A stretch of DNA of 64,000 bases. It comes from Devosia sp. SL43. Lineage in GTDB: Bacteria > Pseudomonadota > Alphaproteobacteria > Rhizobiales > Devosiaceae. Made by a program: the position numbers and the translations under genes. The stretch's first letter is position 1. Every line of letters begins with the position of its first letter. Below are positions 56,375 through 64,000 of the stretch, in pieces. Location of the stretch: NCBI RefSeq assembly GCF_021729885.1, contig NZ_CP063401.1, positions 3,836,501 to 3,900,500 on the forward strand, written 5' to 3'. Under the pieces are notes generated by a model. The model was not told the DNA's origin, did no database searches, and worked only from the letters and a program-made list of their open reading frames with translations.

Positions 56375-56703
56375 TCGAGGATGCCGGCTACGAAAAGCAC
56401 GCCTTCAAGATGCAGCTCAATCCCGGTATGGCCGCCGAATACCGGAAGCGCCACGATGAGATATTCCCCGAACTGGTCGACCTGCTGCACGAAGCGGGCG
56501 TGAAGGACTATTCGATCCACCTCGATGAGGAGACAAATATCCTGTTCGGCGTGCTATGGCGGCGCAAGGACCACACGATGGGCAACTTGTCTAATACCGA
56601 AGTCATGAAGCGCTGGTGGGCGCATATGGCCGATGTCATGGCGACCAACGAGAACAACGAGCCGCTGTCGACCGATCTGGTGCCGATGTTCTGGATGAAG
56701 TGA
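56371..56703 (+). CDS. rhaU: RhaU, L-rhamnose mutarotase
   Basis: A 110-residue enzyme that interconverts anomers of L-rhamnose. [20 protein letters not shown], then [20 protein letters not shown], is the family core with the catalytic His in [18 protein letters not shown] and [20 protein letters not shown] follow as expected. The ATG overlaps the rhaQ stop. In other rhizobia rhaK comes next; here the operon ends at rhaU. Confidence 0.93.
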   Translation: MIEDAGYEKHAFKMQLNPGMAAEYRKRHDEIFPELVDLLHEAGVKDYSIHLDEETNILFGVLWRRKDHTMGNLSNTEVMKRWWAHMADVMATNENNEPLSTDLVPMFWMK

Positions 56704-56715
56704 CGGTCGGCACTG

Positions 56716-57846
56716 TTACTGCGGCGGCGGACCAAGCGTTGCGAGGATCGCCCGGCCTATTGCCGCATTGCCATAGGGCCAGCACAGCCAGAAGTTCATG
56801 TCGTATTGCGGCGGCAAGGCGAGCTGGCGCAGGTCGCTGCGGATACGTGTTACCGATGCCTGGGGCAACACGGAGACGAAGCCGTGATGCAGGACGAGAT
56901 TGAGGATGACCGGGATGGAGTCGATCTCGATCAGCCTGATGGCGCTGCGCTCGGTCTCGTTGAGGTGCTCATCGAGAATGCGATTGATGCGCTGCCGCAA
57001 TCCGCTGCGTGGGCTCGGTACCGCCAGCGGCGCCGTCAGGAGCGCATCGGCAATGCTGTGATAGCCTTCGGCAACGCCGACGACGGCGAGCGGCGTGCGG
57101 CCCACGATCTCGCCCTCCAGGTCGGGTGGCAGGCGCTCGGTGTCGAGGAAGGCAACGTCGAACAACCCGGTCTTGAGCCCCGCCAGTAAATCTTCTGCTG
57201 TGGTGGAACTGACAAACAGCGGCGCGCGTGGCCGCTCGGCCAGCCAACGGGCTGTGAGATTGGCGAGGAGGCGCGCGATCTCGCTTTCATAGCCCAACGG
57301 AATGATTGAGCCGAGCCGTGCCGTGGCCGCCGTCTTGCGAAACCGTTCCTCAGACGCCCCTGATAGCCGCCGCCACGCCGCCAGCAGCGCGTCCGCTGCG
57401 ACAGCAATGCGCGCTCCCTCGGGTGTGACGCTGGAGCCGCCGCTGCCGCGTTGCAACAGTGAACAACCCAGGCTGGCTTCGAGCTGTGCAATCTGCCGGG
57501 TCAATTGCGGTTGGCCCAGACCCATGCTGCGAGCGGCGCGGCGGATGCTGCCCAGGTTGGCGACCGACGAGAAGCGTTCGAGCGCGTCGAGCTTGATGGC
57601 GTGGATTGGCGAGATTGCACGAGCCAATGCGGCGGCTGCGGTGATTTCGGGTTCAAGCCGAACGGCTTCGAGACTGGCAACGAGTCCGGAGCCAGCGCGT
57701 TCAACAAGGTGGATCGATATTTCGGCCTCGAACCGCGCGATAGATGCGGCAATGGTGGAGGCGGGTCGGCCCAGCAGGCGGGCGGCCCCGCGCACACTGC
57801 GTTCCGAGAGCACCGCGTCGATTGCAATCAGCGTCGCCGTATCCAT
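56716..57846 (-). CDS. LysR-type regulator with two tandem HTH domains
   Basis: A 376-residue regulator, about 75 residues longer than usual. The first HTH (about residues 1-65) reads SVRGAARLLGRPASTIAASI, then ARFEAEISIHLVERAGSG. The second (about residues 80-145) reads GSIRRAARSMGLGQPQLTRQ, then IAQLEASLGCSLLQRGSGG, closer to the canonical form. The effector domain follows with GSIIPLGYESEIARLL and FDVAFLDTERL. It is divergent from the HAL-like gene and probably controls it; the gap holds a perfect palindrome. Start MDTATLIAI at 57846; the 12-codon extension to 57882 is weaker. Confidence 0.88.
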   Translation of the reverse strand: MDTATLIAIDAVLSERSVRGAARLLGRPASTIAASIARFEAEISIHLVERAGSGLVASLEAVRLEPEITAAAALARAISPIHAIKLDALERFSSVANLGSIRRAARSMGLGQPQLTRQIAQLEASLGCSLLQRGSGGSSVTPEGARIAVAADALLAAWRRLSGASEERFRKTAATARLGSIIPLGYESEIARLLANLTARWLAERPRAPLFVSSTTAEDLLAGLKTGLFDVAFLDTERLPPDLEGEIVGRTPLAVVGVAEGYHSIADALLTAPLAVPSPRSGLRQRINRILDEHLNETERSAIRLIEIDSIPVILNLVLHHGFVSVLPQASVTRIRSDLRQLALPPQYDMNFWLCWPYGNAAIGRAILATLGPPPQ

Positions 57847-57908
57847 GTGCCCGCCATTCGAGCAGGCGTCCTGGATGCACACGAAAACCGCATCGCCTGT
57901 TCATCATT

Positions 57909-57920
57909 TGGGATATCCCA
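57909..57920. promoter_or_regulatory. Candidate operator between the LysR and HAL-like genes
   Basis: TGGGATATCCCA is a perfect 12-bp palindrome in the 105-base gap, 32 bases before the HAL-like start. It could bind the tandem-HTH regulator. This is a position-based guess. Confidence 0.4.
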
Positions 57921-57951
57921 TGTCGCCAGACTATCCAATAGCGTGCCCATC

Positions 57952-59511
57952 ATGAACGATCTGGCGATGACAGTGCGCGGCGCTCCCATCACCCTCAATG
58001 GCAAGCCGTTGAGCTTCTCGGACATTGCCCGGATCGGCCGTCGCAAGGTTCGGCTGGTGGCTGATCCTGACGCCATGGTCCGCGTCGCCAATGCGCGCGC
58101 CGTCATCGAAGAGGCCATCGCCAACCACCAGCCCGTCTATGGCTCGACCACTGGAGTGGGCGCCATGAAGGACGTCGAGTGGACGGATGACCAGCTCGAC
58201 ACCTTCAACATGGGTCTGGTGCGAGCACACCATTTCGGCACCGGCGAAGCCTTTTCCAGCGAGATCATCCGCACGGCGATGGCCATTCGCGTCAACATGG
58301 CGCTGACGGGGCGTGTGGGTTGCACCACCGACCTGGTCGAAGCCTATCTGGCGCTACTGTCAGCCGACGTCGTGCCTGTCGTGCGGCGCACTGGCTCCAT
58401 CGGGTGCGCCGATATCGGCTTGATGGGCCAGATTGGCGCAGTGTTGACCGGGGCGGGCGAGGCCGTTTTCAGCGGCAAGCGCCAGCCCGCGGCAGATGCG
58501 CTGGCCTCGGCTGGCCTCAAGGCCTTCCGCCTGGCGCCGCGCGATAGCCTGGCTTCGATATCCACCAACGCAGTGGGCTATGCCGCCGCAGCCGCCGCCA
58601 TTCGCGATGCAGCTGGCGCGGTGCGCGTCATGCTGGCAACGGGTCTGACCACGGCTGGCGCCCTCGGCGCTTCGCGCGATCCGTGGAAGGCCGTGGCCCA
58701 TGTCGGCACTGAGCGCGAAGCCGGCATCGGTGCGTGGCTCTATTTCAACGCCAAGGGCTGGGACTGGCCCAACGCCACCCATATCCAGGATCCGCTGTCG
58801 CTGCGCATGATGAGCCAGGTGTTTGCCACCGGCTTCGAGACGCTGGTGGCAGCAGGCAAGATTCTGTTGGCCGCCACCGGGCGGACCGACGACAATCCTG
58901 TGGTCGCGGGAGGACAGGTTTTGACGTCGGGTGGCTCGCTGCCGCTCGACGTCACCGTCTTCCTGCAGACCGCACAACTGGGCCTGGCCCATATCGCCCG
59001 CAACTCGTTCAACCGCTGTGTGCTGCTCGGCAATGGCCAGCGGCGCGATTTGCCGGTCAACCTGGTCCAGCCGGGCGCGATTGCGACCGGCTTCGGCCCG
59101 ATCATCAAGCTGGCCGGCGAACTCTTCGCCCGCGTGCTGACCATGACCAATCCGATCTCGGCAAATTCCATGGTCGTCGCCGGCGGCCTGGAGGACGAGG
59201 CAACGTTCCTGCCGCTGGTGGTCGAGCGACTGGAACGCCAGGTGCTTGCCCTGCGGCGCCTGGCAGCACTCGAAGCCATGCTCGCCGCGCAGGCGATGGA
59301 CATATCTGGTGACCGGCCGGGTAACGTCCCCGGCATCATCTACGAATTGGTTCGGCGACATGCTGACACGTACTGGCAGGATCGCCCTCTATCGACCGAA
59401 GTCGAGGCGATCGAAGACGCTCTGGGCTCAGAAGAGCTTATGAGCGAACTAATATCCCACTCAACGATTATGGAGTTGGACGAGTTTTTCGCCTTGGGTC
59501 CGGTTGCCTAG
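57952..59511 (+). CDS. HAL/PAL-superfamily lyase lacking the MIO triad
   Basis: A 519-residue homologue of histidine ammonia-lyase. Family blocks remain: PVYGSTTGVGAMKD (HAL YGxNTGFG), RAHHFGTGE, LASISTNAVG, HIQDPLSLRMMSQV (HAL QDPYSLR) and DDNPVV. The cofactor-forming Ala-Ser-Gly is replaced by Cys-Ala-Asp at residues 152-154 (GSIGCADIG), and the Tyr of QDPYSLR is Leu. It therefore probably cannot form MIO. MIO-free members such as ergothionase eliminate trimethylamine from ergothioneine by acid-base chemistry. The downstream betaine-type transporter fits a similar substrate. Ordinary histidase is unlikely. The exact substrate is inferred. Confidence 0.85.
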   Translation: MNDLAMTVRGAPITLNGKPLSFSDIARIGRRKVRLVADPDAMVRVANARAVIEEAIANHQPVYGSTTGVGAMKDVEWTDDQLDTFNMGLVRAHHFGTGEAFSSEIIRTAMAIRVNMALTGRVGCTTDLVEAYLALLSADVVPVVRRTGSIGCADIGLMGQIGAVLTGAGEAVFSGKRQPAADALASAGLKAFRLAPRDSLASISTNAVGYAAAAAAIRDAAGAVRVMLATGLTTAGALGASRDPWKAVAHVGTEREAGIGAWLYFNAKGWDWPNATHIQDPLSLRMMSQVFATGFETLVAAGKILLAATGRTDDNPVVAGGQVLTSGGSLPLDVTVFLQTAQLGLAHIARNSFNRCVLLGNGQRRDLPVNLVQPGAIATGFGPIIKLAGELFARVLTMTNPISANSMVVAGGLEDEATFLPLVVERLERQVLALRRLAALEAMLAAQAMDISGDRPGNVPGIIYELVRRHADTYWQDRPLSTEVEAIEDALGSEELMSELISHSTIMELDEFFALGPVA

Positions 59512-59595
59512 CACAGGCAGCCTATCCCAATTCTACCAACAGTTTACGCTAGGGACAGCCGGGGCTTGGGAGCCCTGGAGAAAACGGAGAAACCA

Positions 59596-60507
59596 ATGCG
59601 CCTCACTACCAAGCTTCTGAGCGCTGTTGCAGCGCTCGCCATCACGGTGACTGCGGCCCAGGCTCAGGTCGTCGTGTCCTCCAAGATCGACACCGAGGGT
59701 GGCGTTCTTGGCAACATCATCAAGCAGGTGCTGGAAGCCAACGACATCCCGGTGGAAGATCGCATCCAGCTCGGCGGCACGCCGATCGTGCGCGAAGCCA
59801 TCATGGCCGGCGAAATCGACATCTATCCCGAATATACCGGCAACGCCGCCTTCTTCTTCGAGAAGGCCGATGACCCGCTGTGGAACAACGCTGAATCGGC
59901 CTATGCCGAGGCCGCCAAGCTCGACTACGACGCCAACAAGATCATCTGGTTGTCGCCGTCGCCGGCCAACAACACCTGGGCCGTCGCCGTCCGCAACGAC
60001 GTGGCCGAAGCCAACAGCCTCAACACCTTCACCGAATTCGGTGCCTGGGTCGCCGGCGGTGGCGAAGTCAAGCTTGCGGCATCGGCAGAGTTCGTGAATT
60101 CGCCCGCCGCCTTGCCCAAGTTCCAGGAAGTCTATGGCTTCACCCTGACTCCCGATCAGCTCGTGACTCTCTCGGGTGGTGATACGGCCGCGACGATTGC
60201 CGCCGCCGCCCAGCAGACCAACGGCGTCAACGCCGCCATGGTCTATGGCACCGATGGTGGCATTGCTCCCTCGGGTCTCAAGGTGCTCGAGGACGACAAG
60301 GGCGTGCAGCCGGTTTACCAGCCTGCGCCGATCATCCGCGAAGCCGTGCTGACCGAATATCCGCAGATCGAAGAACTGCTCAAGCCCGTGTTCGAAGGCC
60401 TGACCATCGAAGTGCTGCAGGACCTCAATGGTCGTGTTCAGGTCGGTGGCGAAGCCGCTGCGGCCGTTGCGACCGACTACCTGACCAAGGGCGGTTTCCT
60501 GGACTAA
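59596..60507 (+). CDS. Glycine-betaine/quaternary-amine-type binding protein (OsmF/OpuC-like)
   Basis: Periplasmic binding protein of 303 residues. The signal peptide is residues 1-23 (ending AAQAQ). The mature opening VVVSSKIDTEGGVLGNIIKQ and REAIMAGEIDIYPEYTGNAA are the OpuAC/OsmF (YehZ) hallmarks. It starts MRLTTKLLSAV with CGGAGAAA upstream. It follows the HAL-like gene by 84 bases. The family binds quaternary amines, and ergothioneine receptors such as EgtU are of this family. The true ligand is unknown. A family C repeat lies after it. Confidence 0.9.
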   Translation: MRLTTKLLSAVAALAITVTAAQAQVVVSSKIDTEGGVLGNIIKQVLEANDIPVEDRIQLGGTPIVREAIMAGEIDIYPEYTGNAAFFFEKADDPLWNNAESAYAEAAKLDYDANKIIWLSPSPANNTWAVAVRNDVAEANSLNTFTEFGAWVAGGGEVKLAASAEFVNSPAALPKFQEVYGFTLTPDQLVTLSGGDTAATIAAAAQQTNGVNAAMVYGTDGGIAPSGLKVLEDDKGVQPVYQPAPIIREAVLTEYPQIEELLKPVFEGLTIEVLQDLNGRVQVGGEAAAAVATDYLTKGGFLD

Positions 60508-60554
60508 GCGATTTGGGCGCGGGCTCAGTCCCGCATCCATCCCGCCCACATGAC

Positions 60555-60640
60555 GTCACCCTCGGGCCTGACCCGAGGGGCCTGCACTTGCCTCGTGTGC
60601 AACTAGTGAAGAGCCCTCGGGTCAGAGCCCGAGGGCGACG
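60555..60640. repeat. Palindromic repeat, family C (copy 2)
   Basis: GTCACCCTCGGGCCTGACCC at the left and GGGTCAGAGCCCGAGGGCGA at the right pair to form a long hairpin. It is related to the copy at 3171-3254 and sits between the binding-protein gene and the permease gene. Confidence 0.75.
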
Positions 60641-60710
60641 CGCGGTGGGTGGGCGAGAGTTTTGCCCGCCACTTCGCCTGCGAAGCCAGCGACCGCATTC
60701 CGGAGCCAGC

Positions 60711-61904
60711 ATGAGCATCGCCGACACCGCCATCGCCGATAGCCGACCCGCCTGGCTCGCGCTCGACAAGCTCGGCGTGCTGATTGCGCTCATTGCAGCG
60801 GCCGGTGCGGTGCTACCCTTCGCCCTGTTCCGCGCCAATCGCATCGTGCTGGGCGAACCGAAGTCCCTGCTGGATGCGCTGCCCAGTGTCTCATCCGGAC
60901 TTCTCATCGGCATCCTGCTGGTCGGCTTCGTGATTGCGCTGTTGCGCTTTCCGGTAGTCGTCAAGCTGATTGCCGGCTTCCTGGTGCTCGCGGCCCTATT
61001 TATCCTTATCGGCTGGTCGGGCAGCTATCTGACGCCGGAGGACGACACGTTTGCCCGTGTCTCACCCGGTGCTGGCTTCTGGCTGCTGGTCTTTGCCTTT
61101 GCTCTGTTGGTGACCGATGCACTGACGCGGCTACGCCTGGCGCCGCTGGCGCGCATTGGCATCCTCCTTGCCGTTGCCTTGGCAATGGCTGCGCTGTTGT
61201 GGAGTGGCGGCTGGAACAATCTCTCCATCCTCAAGGAATACGCCACCCGGGCGCCCGCTTTCTGGGCCGAGGGTCGGACGCATCTTGCGCTGGCCTTCGG
61301 TTCGGTGGCCGTTGCGACGGTGGTTGGCGTGCCGGTGGGCGTGCTGTGCTACAAGGTCGGGCCGCTGCGAGCCGGCGTGCTGAACGTTCTCAATATCGTC
61401 CAGACCATTCCGTCGATCGCCCTGTTCGGCCTGCTGATCGCGCCACTGGCATGGGTTGCCGCCAACATTCCTGGCGCCTCCGCCATCGGTATTTCCGGAA
61501 TCGGGGCTGCGCCGGCTTTGGTCGCTCTATTCGCCTATTCGCTGCTGCCCATCGTCTCCAACACGGTGGTCGGCCTGCTGAGCGTATCGCCCGCTGCCGT
61601 CGACGCGGCGAAGGGCATGGGCATGACCGGCGCGCAGCGCTTGACCGGCGTCGAGCTGCCGCTGGCCTTTCCCGTGATCCTCACCGGTATCCGCATCGTG
61701 CTGGTGCAGAATATCGGGCTGGCCACCATCGCCGCGCTGATCGGCGGCGGCGGGTTTGGCGTCTTCGTGTTCCAGGGTATCGGACAAACGGCGATGGATC
61801 TGGTGTTGCTCGGCGCAGTACCGACCGTGGCTTTGGCCTTTGTCGCCGCCGTGGTGCTCGACGCCATCGTTGAAATGACGTCACGCGGGGGACGCCGCCC
61901 ATGA
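60711..61904 (+). CDS. Quaternary-amine ABC transporter permease (YehY-like)
   Basis: Inner-membrane permease, 397 residues, from ATG 60711. The first half has five to six helices of an extra membrane region, as in YehY, and the second half is the BPD permease core with VVGVPVGVLCYKVGPLR, the EAA loop VDAAKGMGMTGAQRLTGVELP and NIGLATIAALIGGGGFGVFV. It overlaps the ATPase gene by ATGA. The order binding protein, permease, ATPase, permease matches that of osmF-type (yeh) operons in rearranged form. Confidence 0.9.
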   Translation: MSIADTAIADSRPAWLALDKLGVLIALIAAAGAVLPFALFRANRIVLGEPKSLLDALPSVSSGLLIGILLVGFVIALLRFPVVVKLIAGFLVLAALFILIGWSGSYLTPEDDTFARVSPGAGFWLLVFAFALLVTDALTRLRLAPLARIGILLAVALAMAALLWSGGWNNLSILKEYATRAPAFWAEGRTHLALAFGSVAVATVVGVPVGVLCYKVGPLRAGVLNVLNIVQTIPSIALFGLLIAPLAWVAANIPGASAIGISGIGAAPALVALFAYSLLPIVSNTVVGLLSVSPAAVDAAKGMGMTGAQRLTGVELPLAFPVILTGIRIVLVQNIGLATIAALIGGGGFGVFVFQGIGQTAMDLVLLGAVPTVALAFVAAVVLDAIVEMTSRGGRRP

Positions 61905-62836
61905 TCGAGATCGACTACATCACCAAGACCTACGATGCGACAACGGTCGTCGATCATGTGACGCTGACCATCCAGCCACGCAGCATCTGCGTCATCGTGG
62001 GCACGTCGGGTTCCGGCAAGACCACGCTGATGCGGATGATCAACAAGCTGGTGGAGCCGACGTCCGGCCATATCCGCATCGATGGCGAGGATATCGCGGG
62101 CATCCCCGCCTATGAGCTGCGCCGCCGGATCGGTTATGCCATCCAGGGACATGGGCTGTTTCCGCACCGGACCGTCGGGCAGAATGTGGCGACGGTGCCC
62201 AAGCTGCTCGGCTGGGACAAGGCCAGGACGGCCAGCCGGGTCGATGAACTGCTGAGCCTGTTTCAGCTCGACCCCGGCCAGTTCCGCGATCGCATGCCGC
62301 ATGAATTGAGCGGCGGGCAGCAGCAGCGCGTGGGCGTGGCGCGGGCGCTGGCGGCGGAGCCCAATATTCTCCTCATGGATGAGCCTTATGGTGCACTCGA
62401 TCCGGTGATCCGGGCGAAGGCGCAGGAAGACCTGCTCGCCATCCAGCGCAAGTTTGGCACCACGATCGTACTGGTCACCCATGACATGGAAGAGGCCATC
62501 CATCTTGGCGACACGATCGCCGTGATGGACAAGGGCAAGCTGCTGCAATGCGCCAGGCCTGCAGAGATCATTGCCAATCCGGCGACGCCGTTTGTGGCGG
62601 AGCTGATCGGCACCAGCGAGCGGCCGTTCCGGCTGCTGTCGCTGGCGCGGGTCTCCGACCATGTCGAACCTGGTGAGGTGGCGGGCGAGCCCATCGAGGC
62701 CAGTGCCTCGCTGCGGGATGCCTATGCCGAACTGCTGTGGTCGGGTCGGCCGGCTTTGCCGGTGCGGCGCGACGGCCAGATCGTGGGGCAGATTACCCTG
62801 GCCGCGCTATCGCAGTTGGCGGCGCGGCCGCGATGA
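61901..62836 (+). CDS. Quaternary-amine ABC transporter ATP-binding protein (YehX/OpuCA-like)
   Basis: A 311-residue ATPase. GTSGSGKTT is at about residues 36-44, [16 protein letters not shown] near 135 and ILLMDEPYGALD follows. The C-terminal tail from about residue 240 (PIEASASLRDAY, then LPVRRDGQIVGQITLAAL) looks like a single shortened CBS-type module, found in betaine ATPases. The stop overlaps the next permease by ATGA. Confidence 0.92.
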   Translation: MIEIDYITKTYDATTVVDHVTLTIQPRSICVIVGTSGSGKTTLMRMINKLVEPTSGHIRIDGEDIAGIPAYELRRRIGYAIQGHGLFPHRTVGQNVATVPKLLGWDKARTASRVDELLSLFQLDPGQFRDRMPHELSGGQQQRVGVARALAAEPNILLMDEPYGALDPVIRAKAQEDLLAIQRKFGTTIVLVTHDMEEAIHLGDTIAVMDKGKLLQCARPAEIIANPATPFVAELIGTSERPFRLLSLARVSDHVEPGEVAGEPIEASASLRDAYAELLWSGRPALPVRRDGQIVGQITLAALSQLAARPR

Positions 62837-63585
62837 GCGTTGGCAATATAATCAGGCTGATCGCCTTTACGGTGCTGGTGCTGTTCCTCGTCAAGCCGGA
62901 CGTGTTCAGCGGGTTCTTTGGTGTATTCACAAAGAACAATCAGCCGGCAATCTACAATCAGGGCAGTCTGCTCGATATCACGCTCAATCACCTCGGCATC
63001 GTATTGGTCGCCACACTGGCCTCCACGATCATTGCCGTGGGGTTGGCGATCATCGTCACGCGGCCGTTTGGTGCGGAGTTCCTGCCGCTGTCGCGTTCCC
63101 TCGCCAATGTGGGGCAGACCTTGCCGCCGGTTGCCGTGCTGGCACTGGCCGTGCCTGTGCTTGGATTTGGCACGGCGCCGACGCTGGTGGCGCTGTTTCT
63201 CTATGGGCTGCTGCCGATTTTCGAGAACACGCTGACGGGCCTCACCAACCTGCCACCCGCGGTGACCGATGCCGCCAAGGGCGTCGGCATGACGGGGTGG
63301 CAGCTGCTGGTCAAGGTTGAGTTGCCGCTGGCTCTGCCGGTGATCCTGGCCGGCGTGCGGCTATCGACGGTGATTTCGCTGGCGACGGCGACTATTGGCT
63401 CCACCGTTGCGGCCCGGACGCTGGGCGAGGTGATCATCGCCGGGCTGCTGTCGAGCAACACGGCCTTGGTGCTGCAGGGCGGGCTGATCGTCGGCGTGCT
63501 GGCCGTGCTGATCTATGACGCGCTCTCGGCGCTGGAGCGGTGGCTGATGGCGCGTACGGGGCAATTGGGGAGGGCGGCGGGGTGA
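62833..63585 (+). CDS. Quaternary-amine ABC transporter permease 2 (YehW-like)
   Basis: A 250-residue permease from ATG 62833, overlapping the ATPase stop. Six helices; core blocks are LATATIGSTVAARTLGEVII, the EAA loop VTDAAKGVGMTGWQLLVKVELPLALP and FGTAPTLVALFLYGLLPIF. It is followed by a family E repeat and then the amidohydrolase gene, probably still in the operon. Confidence 0.92.
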   Translation: MSVGNIIRLIAFTVLVLFLVKPDVFSGFFGVFTKNNQPAIYNQGSLLDITLNHLGIVLVATLASTIIAVGLAIIVTRPFGAEFLPLSRSLANVGQTLPPVAVLALAVPVLGFGTAPTLVALFLYGLLPIFENTLTGLTNLPPAVTDAAKGVGMTGWQLLVKVELPLALPVILAGVRLSTVISLATATIGSTVAARTLGEVIIAGLLSSNTALVLQGGLIVGVLAVLIYDALSALERWLMARTGQLGRAAG

Positions 63586-63591
63586 TAACCG

Positions 63592-63724
63592 AGTGCCCGA
63601 CCTCGTGGTTCGAGGCTCGCGAAGAGCTCGCACCTCACCATGAGGCCTCCAAGAACACGGAGTGCCAAGTAGGCCTCATAGTGAGGTGGGAGCGCAGCGA
63701 CCCTCGAACCACGAGGGCGTGGCA
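63592..63724. repeat. Palindromic repeat, family E (copy 3)
   Basis: GTGCCCGACCTCGTGGTTCG at the left pairs with the right end CGAACCACGAGGGCGTGGCA except for one base. The inner pair is CACCTCACCATGAGGCC and GGCCTCATAGTGAGGTG. It has the same orientation as copy 2. It fills the gap between the second permease and the amidohydrolase gene. Confidence 0.85.
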
Positions 63725-63747
63725 GGATATTCGCCAAGGAAACTGAC

Positions 63748-64000
63748 ATGTCCGATTTTGATCTCGTCCTCTCCGGCACCGTGGTGCTGCCGTCGTCCAT
63801 CGTCAAAGACGGCTATGTCGCGGTGCGCGATGGCAAGGTCGTGCATGTTGGCGAGGGCAGGGCGCCGTCGGCGAAGACCCGCCATGAGCTGGGCAATGCC
63901 CTGATCCTGCCCGGCGCCATCGATGCGCAGACGCATTCGCTGAGCCAGAAGGACCAGGAAGACTTCATCTGGTCGACGCGGTCGGCGGCGGCAGGTGGCG
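63748..64000 (+). CDS. Amidohydrolase of the hydantoinase/allantoinase/dihydroorotase group (3' end outside window)
   Basis: Only the first 84 codons are visible. LVLSGTVVLPSSIVKDGYVA, then VRDGKVVHVGEG and GNALILPGAIDA, is the standard opening of cyclic amidohydrolases. The usual D-x-H-x-H metal motif reads DAQTH here, so the first His is Gln. SLSQKDQEDFIWSTRSAAAG follows, as in allantoinase-like proteins. AAGGAAAC precedes the ATG. Its place after the betaine transporter suggests a role in breaking a cyclic amide such as a hydantoin derived from the imported compound. Confidence 0.85.
   Translation, partial: MSDFDLVLSGTVVLPSSIVKDGYVAVRDGKVVHVGEGRAPSAKTRHELGNALILPGAIDAQTHSLSQKDQEDFIWSTRSAAAGG

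Noticed and set aside
57505-57951. N-terminal extension of the HAL-like protein
   Set aside because: It is antisense to the second HTH of the LysR gene, has no family similarity, and would remove the intergenic promoter region.
57952-59511. Annotation as ordinary histidine ammonia-lyase (hutH)
   Set aside because: The MIO triad and the amino-acid-binding Tyr are not present, no hutU, hutI or hutG genes are adjacent, and the context is a betaine-type transporter.

Overview
The window reads as chromosomal DNA of an aerobic, GC-rich alphaproteobacterium of the Hyphomicrobiales. A Devosia-like genome is my best guess from gene content, but this is inference. Supporting signs are the oxygen-dependent (CobG/CobF) cobalamin genes, a GAAC-N7-GAAC SOS box, a FnrN-type regulator, a rhizobial-type rhamnose cluster (RhaI plus the RhaD aldolase-dehydrogenase), tandem PhnE permeases and many ABC uptake operons. 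No tRNA, rRNA, CRISPR array, integrase or transposase was seen. Small palindromic repeats of five families are scattered in the intergenic gaps.

Layout. 1-7672: C-P lyase and phosphonate uptake genes phnJ (cut by the left edge), phnK, phnL, an acetyltransferase, then phnCDE1E2 behind a three-unit Pho box. 8035-12647: dinB with a LexA box, a MHYT-PAS-GGDEF-EAL protein and an SDR. 12797-17623: periplasmic glucan genes opgG-opgH-opgC; opgH carries an in-frame amber codon after 46 codons. 17698-24381: a secreted hypothetical protein, then the minus-strand operon cobF-G-H-I-J-L-M, which lacks cobK. 24474-26134: ArsR/SRPBCC genes, a second ArsR and a DUF305 protein. 26131-30883: LacI regulator with tandem operators and a ribose-type sugar ABC operon. 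30978-33845: copper efflux copA-cueR-copZ with a 19-bp-spacer CueR promoter. 34015-41189: FnrN-like regulator, cydDC and cydABX, with an FNR box between the two divergent cyd operons. 41454-47028: small DUF1127 proteins, a lipoprotein, a YbaK deacylase, two LysR regulators, mmsA and a DUF5680 protein. 47093-56703: rhamnose catabolism and uptake (rhaI, rhaD, rhaR, rhaSTPQU) without rhaK.

The right end (56716-64000) is the most unusual part. A LysR-type regulator with two tandem HTH domains is divergent from a histidine ammonia-lyase homologue whose Ala-Ser-Gly cofactor triad is replaced by Cys-Ala-Asp. Behind it come a complete glycine-betaine-type ABC transporter and the start of a hydantoinase/allantoinase-like amidohydrolase. 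Together they suggest uptake and breakdown of a trimethylammonium betaine of histidine, such as ergothioneine or hercynine. This is a hypothesis.

Most operons show 4-bp ATGA overlaps, implying translational coupling. In three uptake operons the gene for the binding protein is followed by a hairpin and/or a palindromic repeat before the permease or ATPase genes, which may set a high binding-protein to permease ratio.
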